From assembly GCF_003056345.1 (NCBI RefSeq), contig NZ_PYWB01000017.1, forward strand, positions 1 through 39,035: DNA of 39,035 nt, read 5' to 3'. This document shows, in pieces, positions 26,820 to 34,710 of this stretch (positions are counted from its first letter, which is position 1; every line of letters starts with the position of its first letter). Position numbers and translations under genes: made by a program. The stretch is from Devosia submarina. GTDB lineage: Bacteria > Pseudomonadota > Alphaproteobacteria > Rhizobiales > Devosiaceae. The notes below the pieces were generated by a model that ran no database searches, was not told where the DNA came from, and worked only from the letters and a program-made list of their open reading frames with translations.

Positions 26820-26980
26820 GGACGATCCTCCTCGCGAAACACGGATGTTTTGGCGGCGTCGAACTTCTTCCGGTTCCTTGGCCAGAAGGTATAGACCAGC
26901 ACAGCCGCGGTCATCGCCAGCAGGTAGAACAGGCCCCAGCTCTTGGCGAATGCAGTGAGAGTGTCATAGTCAAACGACAT
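26816..26980 (-). CDS. ccoQ: cbb3 oxidase subunit CcoQ
   Basis: A 54-residue single-helix protein (SWGLFYLLAMTAAVLVYTFW) followed by PRNRKKFDAAKTSVFREED, the usual CcoQ tail (WP.NKK.FD.AA). CcoQ stabilises the oxidase complex. The ATG is five bases after the ccoO stop, and the stop overlaps the ccoP GTG. Confidence 0.92.
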   Translation of the reverse strand: MSFDYDTLTAFAKSWGLFYLLAMTAAVLVYTFWPRNRKKFDAAKTSVFREEDRP

Positions 26981-26985
26981 GATTG

Positions 26986-27768
26986 CTACTCCTCTGCCTG
27001 GTCCACTGCAGCTCCGGCTGCAGCGGGGTCGGACGGCAGCTCAGGCGCGGCTGTGTCGATATAGGCAGCGTCCGTGAGCTGTCCCAATACCTGCAAATAG
27101 GCGATCAGCGCATCCAGTTCCGTAACGCTGGTGGTCACGCCATCAAAGGCGCTGATCTGGGTATCCTCGCCATAGCGCTCGGCCATGGCATAGGCATTGT
27201 CGGAGTCGGGTGTCGCCTGTCCGAGGGTGTCTCGGGTGGCGTCGGCGACCATCTCGTCGGTATAGGGCACGCCCAGCGCCTGCTGCGCCGTCAGATGGGC
27301 GGAGAGGCTCGATGCATCCACCTGCGTTCGTGCCAGCCAGGGATAGGCCGGCATGTTGGATTCGGGCACGACATCACGCGGGTTGTTCATGTGCATGGCG
27401 TGCCAGACATCGGAATACTTGCCGCCAATGCGGGCCAGGTCTGGACCGGTACGCTTTGACCCCCACTGCATGGGCCGGTCATACTGGGACTCGACAGCCA
27501 GGGAATAAGGGCCGTAGCGGTCCACTTCGTCAGCCAGGGTGCGGATCATCTGGGAATGGCAGGCGTAGCAGCCTTCCCGGATGTAGATGTTGCGCCCGGC
27601 CAACTCGAGCGGGGTATAGACCCGCATGTCCGGTACTGTTTCGACGGTTTCGTCGATCGTGAATAGCGGGGCTATCTCTACGATGCCGCCGACGCTGGCA
27701 GCGGCGATGATGAGCAGGACGAAGCCGATGGCATTTCGTTCGACTTTACGGTGGAAGAACTCTGCCAT
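26986..27768 (-). CDS. ccoO: cbb3 oxidase monoheme subunit CcoO
   Basis: A 260-residue membrane-anchored monoheme cytochrome c. An N-terminal anchor (ERNAIGFVLLIIAAASVGGI) precedes the CcoO-specific YTPLELAGRNIYIREGCYACHSQ; its heme motif is C67-x2-C70-H71. GPDLARIGGKYSD and ESNMPAYPWL (axial Met) follow. It lies two bases after ccoN. The C-terminal 25 residues are Ala/Pro/Asp-rich and variable. Confidence 0.95.
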   Translation of the reverse strand: MAEFFHRKVERNAIGFVLLIIAAASVGGIVEIAPLFTIDETVETVPDMRVYTPLELAGRNIYIREGCYACHSQMIRTLADEVDRYGPYSLAVESQYDRPMQWGSKRTGPDLARIGGKYSDVWHAMHMNNPRDVVPESNMPAYPWLARTQVDASSLSAHLTAQQALGVPYTDEMVADATRDTLGQATPDSDNAYAMAERYGEDTQISAFDGVTTSVTELDALIAYLQVLGQLTDAAYIDTAAPELPSDPAAAGAAVDQAEE

Positions 27769-27770
27769 GA

Positions 27771-29420
27771 CTACTCCGCAGGGCTTGGGACTGCGCCGGC
27801 AGGGGCAAGTTCACCCTCGCCCAGCTTTTCCTGAACCGGAATGCCGCGCCGCACCGTCATCCAGATGTTATAGGAGCCAACGATTGCACCGATCAGGAAC
27901 AGCAACCCGCCGATGGTGCGCGCTATGTAATAGGGATACATGGCCACTAGCGTATCCACGAAGGAATAGGCCAGCGTGTCACTCTCGGTATAGGTGCGCC
28001 ACATCAGCCCCTGGATGATGCCCGAGTTCCACATCGCGAAAACGTAGATAAGTGTCCCGGTCAGGGCGAGCCAGAAGTGGACCTCGATAAGGCCGTTAGA
28101 ATACATGCGCTCGCGTTTCCACAGGGCTGGCACCAACGTGTAGATCGACCCGAAGGTAATCAGCGCCACCCAGCCCAGGGCGCCAGCGTGAACGTGTCCC
28201 ACTGTCCAGTCGGTATAGTGCGACAGGGAGTTGACTGCTCGCACGGCCATGAACGATCCCTCGAAGGTCGAGAGCCCGTAAAAGATCGCAGCGACCACCA
28301 TGAAGCGCAACGTGGCGTCGTCGCGTACCTTATGCCAGGCGCCCCGCAGGGTCATGAGCGCATTGCCGGCCGATGCCCAGGACGGGACCAGCAGCATGAC
28401 GGAGAAGGTCATGCCCAGCGTCTGCACCCAGTGTGGCAAAGCCGTATAGTGCAGGTGGTGCGAACCCGCCCACATGTAGAAGAAGGTGATGCCCCAGAAG
28501 CTGAGGATGGACAGTCGGTAGGAGAAGATCGGTCGGTTGGCACGCTTGGGCAGGTAATAGTACATCATGGCGAGAAAGCCCGCCGTGAGAAAGAAGGCTA
28601 CCGCGTTGTGGCCATACCACCACTGCACCATCGCATCCTGCACGCCCGGCCAGATCGTGTAGCTCTTGGCGCCGGCGAGGCTCACCGGAAGGGCGAGGTT
28701 GTTAACGATGTGCAGGATCGCTACAACGACGATGAAAGCCAGGTAGTACCAGTTAGCCACATAGATATGGGGCTCCTTGCGTCGCGCGAGGGTGCGCAGG
28801 AACAAGACAAAGTAGGTCACCCAGACAATGACGAGCCAGATGTCGGCATACCATTCGGGCTCGGCATATTCTTTGGACTGGGTGATGCCCATGCCATAGC
28901 CGGTGACGGCCATGATGCAGAACAAGTTGTAGCCGAAAATCACGAACCATGGACTCACATGCCCGGCGAGGCGCGCCCGGCTAGTGCGCTGCACGACGTG
29001 GAATGAGGTGGCGATCAGCGCATTGCCGCCAAACCCAAAGATTACGCCGGTGGTATGGGCCGGGCGCAGCCTACCGAAACTTGACCAGGCCATGTCGAAA
29101 TTGAGCGCTGGCCAGGCGAGCTGCGCCGCTACCCAGACGCCGACGAACATCCCGAAAATGGCCCAGATCATCGTGAGTGCGATGCCCGCTTTTATCGGAT
29201 CATCGTAATAACTCAGGGAGCGGTCCTCGACGGGCTCGGGTAGATCCAGGCGCGGGAGGATATAGGCCGCAGTTGCGGCACACAGCAGGATGACCAAGAG
29301 GCCGTGAACCCCGATCGGATCCCATCGTCCTGGCACGGCGACCAACAGCGCTCCCAAGCCCACCAATGTAAGTAGAAACAGGCACGACTGCCGCTCCGCA
29401 CGTGTCAATCCTGCAACCAT
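27771..29420 (-). CDS. ccoN: cbb3 oxidase catalytic subunit CcoN
   Basis: The heme-copper oxidase catalytic subunit, which reduces O2 with high affinity; about 549 residues and twelve helices. Recognisable ligand regions are LRPAHTTGVIFGFGGNALIA (low-spin heme His), WWYGHNAVAFFLTAGFLAMM with the CuB His and the cross-linked Tyr helix, AGSHHLHYTALPHWVQ (two CuB His) and TVGHVHAGALGWVALI (heme His pair). The start at 29420 is preferred: a GGGAG/TGGGAG sequence precedes it and homology starts there. The frame is open to 29573, overlapping the Fnr box, which argues against the longer form. It is the first gene of the operon ccoN-O-Q-P-small-DUF2189-I-S. No ccoG is present. Confidence 0.95.
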   Translation of the reverse strand: MVAGLTRAERQSCLFLLTLVGLGALLVAVPGRWDPIGVHGLLVILLCAATAAYILPRLDLPEPVEDRSLSYYDDPIKAGIALTMIWAIFGMFVGVWVAAQLAWPALNFDMAWSSFGRLRPAHTTGVIFGFGGNALIATSFHVVQRTSRARLAGHVSPWFVIFGYNLFCIMAVTGYGMGITQSKEYAEPEWYADIWLVIVWVTYFVLFLRTLARRKEPHIYVANWYYLAFIVVVAILHIVNNLALPVSLAGAKSYTIWPGVQDAMVQWWYGHNAVAFFLTAGFLAMMYYYLPKRANRPIFSYRLSILSFWGITFFYMWAGSHHLHYTALPHWVQTLGMTFSVMLLVPSWASAGNALMTLRGAWHKVRDDATLRFMVVAAIFYGLSTFEGSFMAVRAVNSLSHYTDWTVGHVHAGALGWVALITFGSIYTLVPALWKRERMYSNGLIEVHFWLALTGTLIYVFAMWNSGIIQGLMWRTYTESDTLAYSFVDTLVAMYPYYIARTIGGLLFLIGAIVGSYNIWMTVRRGIPVQEKLGEGELAPAGAVPSPAE

Positions 29421-29559
29421 CACACCGCTCCCACTCCCTTGACCAATCAGCCAAACCTGACTGGTCCACCCGACCGTTCGAATTTCTCGTCTTCCCGGCG
29501 CTATCCGGCGACTTCGAATCCCTCCGAAAGTCTCTAGCACCAGTTTGTCGCATGCAAGT

Positions 29560-29573
29560 TTGATCTGCGTCAA
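29560..29573. promoter_or_regulatory. Fnr/FixK-type box TTGATCTGCGTCAA
   Basis: TTGAT-N4-GTCAA is a near-consensus Fnr/FnrL/FixK site. It lies 140 bp before the ccoN start (leftward) and 154 bp before the second pseudoazurin gene (rightward). The usual role is low-oxygen activation of ccoN. A second site with only a half match (TTGATGCAG at 29670) lies closer to the pseudoazurin gene. Confidence 0.8.
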
Positions 29574-29726
29574 AGAGGTCGACGAAAGGGGAGCATAGTC
29601 AGACTTGCATTCGGGCAGGGTAGAAGGCTCGGGCGTCGGTGAACGATCGGAGAGGTCTTTCGGTAGGTCTTGATGCAGTTATCCGGATTGGCTCCGGATC
29701 AGCATCGAGACACAGGAGAACACCAA

Positions 29727-30197
29727 ATGAGAGTAACCGCATATCTCATCGCTGGCGGCCTTGCCGCGCTGATGTCCGTCCCGGCTCTTGCAGCGGACCA
29801 TCAGGTGCAAATGCTGAACAAGGATTCCGAAGGTCGAGCCATGCAGTTCGAGCCGGCCTTCCTGAAGGTTGCTCCGGGCGACACGGTGACCTTCATCGCC
29901 ACGAACAAGGGCCACAACTCCGAGTCCATCCTCACGCTTATGCCCGAGGGCGCAGAGCCGTGGAAGGGAAAGATCAACGAGGAAATCACGGTGATCTTCG
30001 AAACCGAGGGTTTCTACGCCTATAAATGCCAGCCCCATCTGGGCCTGGGCATGGTTGGCCTGATCCAGGTCGGCGACGCGCCAGCCGAACCCGACCCGGC
30101 CGAGGTAGAAAAGCTCCCGCAGCGGGCGGAGGATCGCCTACTCGAACTCATCGCATTGGCTGCTGAAGGCGGCGATGCGCCGGTCGCCCCGCAGTAA
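29727..30197 (+). CDS. paz: pseudoazurin (copy 2), upstream of nirK
   Basis: A 156-residue blue-copper protein with a signal peptide ending near ALAA (residue 22). Copper ligands are His63 (NKGHNSES), Cys101, His104 and Met109 (KCQPHLGLGM). It has an extra, negatively charged C-terminal extension (AEPDPAEVEKLPQRAED onward) compared with copy 1. AGGAG before the ATG at 29727 fixes the start; the frame is open further upstream but lacks a signal sequence there. nirK follows after 50 bp, so it is probably the dedicated donor to that nitrite reductase. Confidence 0.93.
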   Translation: MRVTAYLIAGGLAALMSVPALAADHQVQMLNKDSEGRAMQFEPAFLKVAPGDTVTFIATNKGHNSESILTLMPEGAEPWKGKINEEITVIFETEGFYAYKCQPHLGLGMVGLIQVGDAPAEPDPAEVEKLPQRAEDRLLELIALAAEGGDAPVAPQ

Positions 30198-30247
30198 CAT
30201 CCCAGGGGCTCGCCCGCTCGGCGGCCCTTCTTATAAGAACGGAGATC

Positions 30248-31420
30248 ATGATGACGGACAAGAAAGACGATCCCACGCCCAAGCCCGAGGAAGGCATCAA
30301 CCTCAGCCGCCGGAGCATGTTGGCTGGTTCGGCCGGTCTCACCTTCGTGGGTGCACTGGGCGGACAGGCCTTGGCGCAGGATGGCGGCCACGCGGCCCAC
30401 CAGCAGGCAACGCACATGTCGCACGGCACGACCAGCCTCAGCGGACGCCTCTACCAGGTCAATCCGGGGATGCCCGAGCATAACGACATTGCTCATGACC
30501 CGGCCGACATCCCGCCTCCAATTACCCGCCGGGAGTCGCAGACGGTTCGCGTCGACCTCGAAACCATTGAGCTGGAAGCCCATCTCGATGCCAACAGCAC
30601 GTTCCGCTTCTGGACTTTCAACGGTCGCGTGCCGGGCCCCTTCATCCGCGTTCGCGTCGGCGACACCGTCGAATGCTATTTCAAGAATGCCGAAGACAGC
30701 TGGATGGCCCACAACGTGGACTTCCACGGCACCACTGGCCCCGGTGGCGGCGCGGTCCTGACCACCGCAATGCCGGGCGAGGAGTATGCCTTCCGCTTCA
30801 AGGCGCTCAATCCCGGGCTCTATGTCTATCACTGCGCCGTGCCACCCGTGGCCATGCACATCGCCAACGGCATGTATGGGATGATTCTGGTCGAGCCCGA
30901 GGAAGGCCTGCCGCCCGTCGATCGTGAATTTTATGTCATGCAGGGCGAAATCTATACCGAAGAGCCGTTTGGCAGTGCCGGGTTGCTCACCGAGAGCTAT
31001 GACAAGCTACTCGACGAGCGGCCCGAGTATTTCGTCTTCAATGGCCATGTCGGTGCGCTGACGGAGCATTACCCGCTCAAGGCCAATGTCGGCGAGACCG
31101 TCCGCATCTACTTCGGTGTTGGCGGTCCCAACTTCACGTCGTCCTTCCATGTGATCGGCGAGATATTCGATCACGTCTATCCGTTCGCCGCGCTGACCAG
31201 CCCTCCGTTGACCGACGTGCAGACAATCACGGTACCCCCTGGGGGCGCAGCGGTTGTCGAGTTCAAATGCGAGGTCCCGGGTCGCTATGTGCTGGTGGAT
31301 CACGCCCTGTCGCGTGCCGAGCGCGGCCTTGCCGGATATCTGATCGTCGAGGGCGAGGAACAGCCCGATATCTTCGGCCCTATCGGCGAACCGCCTGACC
31401 CGGCGATGTCGGGCCACTGA
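30248..31420 (+). CDS. nirK: copper-containing nitrite reductase NirK
   Basis: A 390-residue trimeric periplasmic enzyme that reduces nitrite to nitric oxide. A twin-arginine signal (NLSRRSMLAGS) ends near ALAQ (residue 44). Domain 1 carries type 1 copper ligands His155, Cys196, His204 and Met209, type 2 ligands His160 and His195, and the catalytic Asp158 (AHNVDFHG). Domain 2 has the catalytic His region SSFHVIGEIFDHVYP and the third type 2 ligand candidate in VLVDHALSR. Length and motifs fit class I alphaproteobacterial NirK. Two ATGs in tandem (30248, 30251) share the GGAG site. It is followed by a strong terminator, so genes beyond are transcribed less or separately. Confidence 0.96.
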   Translation: MMTDKKDDPTPKPEEGINLSRRSMLAGSAGLTFVGALGGQALAQDGGHAAHQQATHMSHGTTSLSGRLYQVNPGMPEHNDIAHDPADIPPPITRRESQTVRVDLETIELEAHLDANSTFRFWTFNGRVPGPFIRVRVGDTVECYFKNAEDSWMAHNVDFHGTTGPGGGAVLTTAMPGEEYAFRFKALNPGLYVYHCAVPPVAMHIANGMYGMILVEPEEGLPPVDREFYVMQGEIYTEEPFGSAGLLTESYDKLLDERPEYFVFNGHVGALTEHYPLKANVGETVRIYFGVGGPNFTSSFHVIGEIFDHVYPFAALTSPPLTDVQTITVPPGGAAVVEFKCEVPGRYVLVDHALSRAERGLAGYLIVEGEEQPDIFGPIGEPPDPAMSGH

Positions 31421-31425
31421 CCTGA

Positions 31426-31464
31426 TGGGCGGCCTGGCTCTGCCGTTGGCCGCCCACCTTTTTT
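31426..31464 (+). terminator. intrinsic terminator after nirK
   Basis: A 9-bp perfect stem TGGGCGGCC/GGCCGCCCA with a 13-nt loop is followed by ACC-free CC and six T residues (31459-31464). It lies 6 bp after the nirK stop and only 15 bp before the next ATG, so it may partially attenuate read-through into the copper-handling genes. Confidence 0.8.
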
Positions 31465-31478
31465 AGGCGGAGTTCTAG

Positions 31479-32543
31479 ATGACCTTGAATTTGTCCAGAC
31501 AGACGATGTTGGCTGGGAGCACGATCCTCGCTTTACTCGGTGCGGTCGGCCCTGTCCTGGCGCAGGATAGTGTAGTGGAGGGTGTATTTGCCCTGCCTGG
31601 CGTTGCACAGGCGGTAATGGGGCAACTCAACGTGGTGGAAACCGGACCACTCACGCGGAGGATCGAGCTGATCTATGCCGACAAGGCATCGGGTGAGCAG
31701 ATTGCCGGCTACGATGTGGAACTGACCCAGCAACTGCACATCCTCGCGACCGATGCCGGATTGACCCACCTGATCCACGAGCATGCCGACGTGGTTGGCG
31801 ACGACGGTCGCTTCACGGCCGAGCTCGAATTTCCCGCTCCCGGCCTCTATCATATCTATACCGATGCAGTGCCCACCGGCATTGGCCAGCAGGTGATGCG
31901 CTTTGACGTCACCATTAGCGAGGCTGCTTCGGCATCCGAGGTGCCCCGCCCGGCGGCCGTCGATGTTTCAACCAGCCCGCTCGTTTCCTCAGATGGCCCC
32001 TATTCGGTGACCCTCGATGCCGCGCAGTTGAAGCCAGGGGTCGAGAGCGCGGTGTCGCTGCTGGTCGAGAAGCACGGTGAGCCTGCCGCAGACCTCGAGC
32101 CCTATCTTGGCGTCTCGGCCCACGCGGTGTTCATCCGCGCGGAAGATCTGGCTTATGTCCACGCCCACGCGATGGGCGCTGGTGCCGAAGGCGGCCACGA
32201 TGCCCATGGGGCCAAGTCCACTACCGCTCCGTCGGAGCCTGCCCGCCATGATCATGGTGGCGATGAGTCGAGTCATGGCGGTCATGAAGCGCCTGATCAT
32301 ACCGGCGGACATGATGCACACGGAGACGCGGCAGCGCCGGCTGCCGGCCATGACAGCCATGACAGCCATGACAGCCATGATGCTGCAGCGACCGAGGCTG
32401 TCGATCCCAACATGAGCTTGCACGTGACACCACCGGCCGCCGGCGTTTATGCCTTGTGGATCGAGTTCATCGGCGGCGATGAAATCCGAACCGTGCCCTT
32501 CACCATCGAAATCCCGGAAGCCCATTCGCACGCTTCTCACTGA
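31479..32543 (+). CDS. secreted histidine-rich protein, probable copper binding
   Basis: A 354-residue exported protein. The signal region NLSRQTMLAGSTILALLGAV closely parallels that of NirK but with Arg-Gln in place of the twin arginine. Domain 1 (about 30-150) is beta-rich with THLIHEHADVVGDDGRF. Domain 2 (about 160-240) has AQLKPGVESAVSLLV and LEPYLGVSAHAVFIRAEDLA, a beta-sandwich pattern seen in secreted metal-handling proteins. A His/Asp-rich linker of about 75 residues is inserted between YVHAHAMG and SLHVTPPAAGVYALWIEF, splitting that sandwich. It precedes ycnI and copCD genes, so a role in periplasmic copper capture or delivery to NirK is likely but inferred. I cannot name the family with certainty. 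Confidence 0.75.
   Translation: MTLNLSRQTMLAGSTILALLGAVGPVLAQDSVVEGVFALPGVAQAVMGQLNVVETGPLTRRIELIYADKASGEQIAGYDVELTQQLHILATDAGLTHLIHEHADVVGDDGRFTAELEFPAPGLYHIYTDAVPTGIGQQVMRFDVTISEAASASEVPRPAAVDVSTSPLVSSDGPYSVTLDAAQLKPGVESAVSLLVEKHGEPAADLEPYLGVSAHAVFIRAEDLAYVHAHAMGAGAEGGHDAHGAKSTTAPSEPARHDHGGDESSHGGHEAPDHTGGHDAHGDAAAPAAGHDSHDSHDSHDAAATEAVDPNMSLHVTPPAAGVYALWIEFIGGDEIRTVPFTIEIPEAHSHASH
32349..32375 (+). repeat. 9-bp tandem repeat (CATGACAGC x3) in the His-rich linker
   Basis: Three perfect copies of CATGACAGC encode His-Asp-Ser repeats inside the His-rich linker, and a fourth partial copy follows. In-frame slippage would change the number of His residues without breaking the gene. Confidence 0.85.
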
Positions 32544-32556
32544 TTGGAGATTTAGG

Positions 32557-33081
32557 ATGAAAACCATCACTGCTTTGGCTGCCGGTACGGCAGTTCTTGT
32601 GACGCTGTCTTCGCCAGCCATGGCCCATATCGTCCTGCAGGTCAAAGATGCTCAGGTCGGCGCGGCCTATCGCGCGGTTCTCGTTGTCGGCCATGGATGC
32701 GGGGAGGAGGCGACGACGGGCGTGCGTGTGCAGATTCCGGAAGGCTTCTACAATGTTAAACCGATGCCTAAGGCCGGCTGGGCCATCGATACCGTGACCG
32801 GCCCATACGCGACCCCGTTCATGAACCATGGCACCGAGATCACCGAAGGCGTGACGGAAATATCCTGGACCGGCGGCAACCTGCCCAATGAGTATTTCGA
32901 CGAATTCACCTTCCGCGGCACCTTTGGCGGTGATCTGGCGGAAGGCTCTACCTTCCATTTCCCGGTGATCCAGACCTGCGGGGAGCTTGAAGATGCCTGG
33001 ATCGACCAGTCCGGCGACCATGACGTGGAATTCCCGGCTCCGTCTGTGACCCTGTCGCCTGCCGTCGAGCACGCGCATTGA
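32557..33081 (+). CDS. ycnI: YcnI-type DUF1775 copper-associated periplasmic protein
   Basis: A 174-residue protein with a signal peptide (ALAAGTAVLVTLSSPAMA). The mature end starts with His (AHIVLQV), which in YcnI proteins helps bind Cu(II). Family elements follow: GAAYRAVLVVGHGCGEEATT (the HGC motif), VQIPEGF, KPMPKAGW, and the C-terminal VIQTCGELEDAWID. GGAG before the ATG at 32557 fixes the start. Its TGA overlaps the TTG of the CopC-CopD gene, so copper binding and transport proteins are coupled. Confidence 0.88.
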   Translation: MKTITALAAGTAVLVTLSSPAMAHIVLQVKDAQVGAAYRAVLVVGHGCGEEATTGVRVQIPEGFYNVKPMPKAGWAIDTVTGPYATPFMNHGTEITEGVTEISWTGGNLPNEYFDEFTFRGTFGGDLAEGSTFHFPVIQTCGELEDAWIDQSGDHDVEFPAPSVTLSPAVEHAH

Positions 33082-34703
33082 TCACCCACGCTTGGGGCTC
33101 GGACGCCCGCGTCCGGGCCTTTCGGCGCTGGCTCCTCGTCCACGCCTCACTCATGCTCGCCGTGCTGCTGATCTGTGGCGCGGCCCATGCGCATGCCACC
33201 CTTACGGGCAGCATGCCCGCCGACGGCACGGTGCTGGAAGATCCTCCAGCTGCCGTGACCCTGTCCTTCAACGAGCCGGTATCGCTCATTGGCGCGATGC
33301 TCATCGCCCCCGGCGGCGATACGGTGGAGCTTGCAGGCAGCGCCTCGACAGGCGAAATCTCGATCGACCTGCCGACCGAGCTCGGCCAAGGGAGCCACGC
33401 CGTGAGCTGGCGCGCGGTATCTGAAGATGGCCATCCCATTTCGGGCACGACGTTCTTCGTTGTCGGCGCCCCCAGCACTGATCGGGTTGCCGATCGAGCC
33501 AGCCTTGATGCTTGGGTGGCCGGCCTGCTCTGGCTGGCGCGGCTCGTTCTGTTTATTGGCATCTTCTTTGGCGTCGGCGGTGCCGCCTTCCGCATTCTAG
33601 CCGAACTGCCTCGGACCGCTGCTCGTTTTGCATGCTGGGCCAGCGTTGCCGGCCTTGTTGCCATACCGGCAATTTTCGGGGTCCAAGGGGTCGATCTACT
33701 CGGAAGGGGCCTGTCCGGCCTGCTGGCGGGGCAGGCCTGGGAACTGGCGATGGCCAGCCCCTATAGTGCGACGCTTGCCCTGGCCGCCGCGGCTCTGGGC
33801 CTGTCGCTCCTCTCCCTGGCATTGTCCCCGCCCGTGGCCAGCAGGGTGATTGCCAGCATCGCGGTCCTGCTGGTCGGGCTGGGCATCAGCGCCAGCGGCC
33901 ATGCCAGCGCCGCCGAGCCGCGCTGGCTGACCCGGGCCGCGCTCTTCATGCATGTCACGACAATCGCCTGGTGGGTCGGTGCGCTGCTGCCGCTCGTCTT
34001 CTTGCTCCGGCAAAGCCCGCAGGTTTCGGCGCCGCCCCTGCTGCGATTTTCGCGTGCCATTCCATTCGCCATCGTGCCGCTGGTGGCATCGGGTGCAGCC
34101 TTGGCGGTCATCCAGCTCGGGCCGCCCGGCGCTTCCTGGTGGACGCCCTATGGTCAGGTGCTCGCCGCCAAGTTGATCCTGCTGGTCGCCCTCTTTTCCA
34201 TAGCGAGCTGGAACCGCTGGGTGCTGACCGAGCCGGCCGCCGCGGGCGATGATGGCGCACTCAGCCATATGCGCCGTGGCATCGCGGCAGAGATCGTCAT
34301 CATCCTGGCGGTGTTGGGCCTCGTGTCGGTCTGGCGTTTCACTCCCCCGCCGCGCGCGCTCGTCACCAATCAAGCTGCGCAGCTCACCCTGGAGTTGAGC
34401 AGCGACACGCTATCCGCCAATCTCACTTTGTCGTCCGGCAGGGTCGGCGAGACCGATGTGCAGATTTCGATCCGAAGTGCTGGCGGCGAAACCCTGTCGC
34501 CTCGGGCAATAACGCTGGAATTCGAGCCGGAGGGCGGCACCATCTCGCCGATCGTGCGGTCGGCGGAGGCGGCGCCCGACGGCATATGGCGCCTCCAGGG
34601 CCTCAACCTGCCGCTGCCGGGAAGCTGGCAGGTGGAGCTGCAGGTACGAGTCAGCGATTTCGAGCTGGCAAAGCTCTCCGGCCAGGTGGAGATCGCCCCA
34701 TAG
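33078..34703 (+). CDS. copCD: fused CopC-CopD copper resistance/uptake protein
   Basis: A 541-residue fusion. After a signal-like segment, a CopC domain (about 38-130) begins HAHATLTGSMPADGTVLEDP and carries the Cu(II)-site elements, including the leading His and SEDGHPISG. A CopD domain (about 145-430) has about eight helices, with AGLLWLARLVLFIGIFFGVG and the His-bearing ALFMHVTTIAWWVGALLPL. A soluble C-terminal beta domain (about 435-541) is an extra feature of this YcnJ-like class. Together with YcnI this suggests copper acquisition for NirK, pseudoazurins and cbb3 oxidase. The start is a TTG at 33078 with a weak ribosome-binding site; coupling to ycnI through a 4-bp overlap may compensate. 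It ends 7 bp from the convergent nnrS stop. Confidence 0.88.
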   Translation: MITHAWGSDARVRAFRRWLLVHASLMLAVLLICGAAHAHATLTGSMPADGTVLEDPPAAVTLSFNEPVSLIGAMLIAPGGDTVELAGSASTGEISIDLPTELGQGSHAVSWRAVSEDGHPISGTTFFVVGAPSTDRVADRASLDAWVAGLLWLARLVLFIGIFFGVGGAAFRILAELPRTAARFACWASVAGLVAIPAIFGVQGVDLLGRGLSGLLAGQAWELAMASPYSATLALAAAALGLSLLSLALSPPVASRVIASIAVLLVGLGISASGHASAAEPRWLTRAALFMHVTTIAWWVGALLPLVFLLRQSPQVSAPPLLRFSRAIPFAIVPLVASGAALAVIQLGPPGASWWTPYGQVLAAKLILLVALFSIASWNRWVLTEPAAAGDDGALSHMRRGIAAEIVIILAVLGLVSVWRFTPPPRALVTNQAAQLTLELSSDTLSANLTLSSGRVGETDVQISIRSAGGETLSPRAITLEFEPEGGTISPIVRSAEAAPDGIWRLQGLNLPLPGSWQVELQVRVSDFELAKLSGQVEIAP

Positions 34704-34710
34704 GCGCTGG

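Noticed and set aside
27771..29573. Longer CcoN with a 51-residue N-terminal extension
   Set aside because: The extension would be read through the Fnr box and shows no CcoN homology. The ATG at 29420 has a good ribosome-binding site.
29670..29683. Second Fnr-like site TTGATGCAGTTATC before the nirK-linked pseudoazurin
   Set aside because: Only the left half-site matches; the right half (TTATC) does not resemble ATCAA or GTCAA. Its position is attractive, so it is noted but not called.
32349..32375. Tandem repeats as a CRISPR array
   Set aside because: The units are 9 bp with no spacers and lie in frame inside a coding gene.
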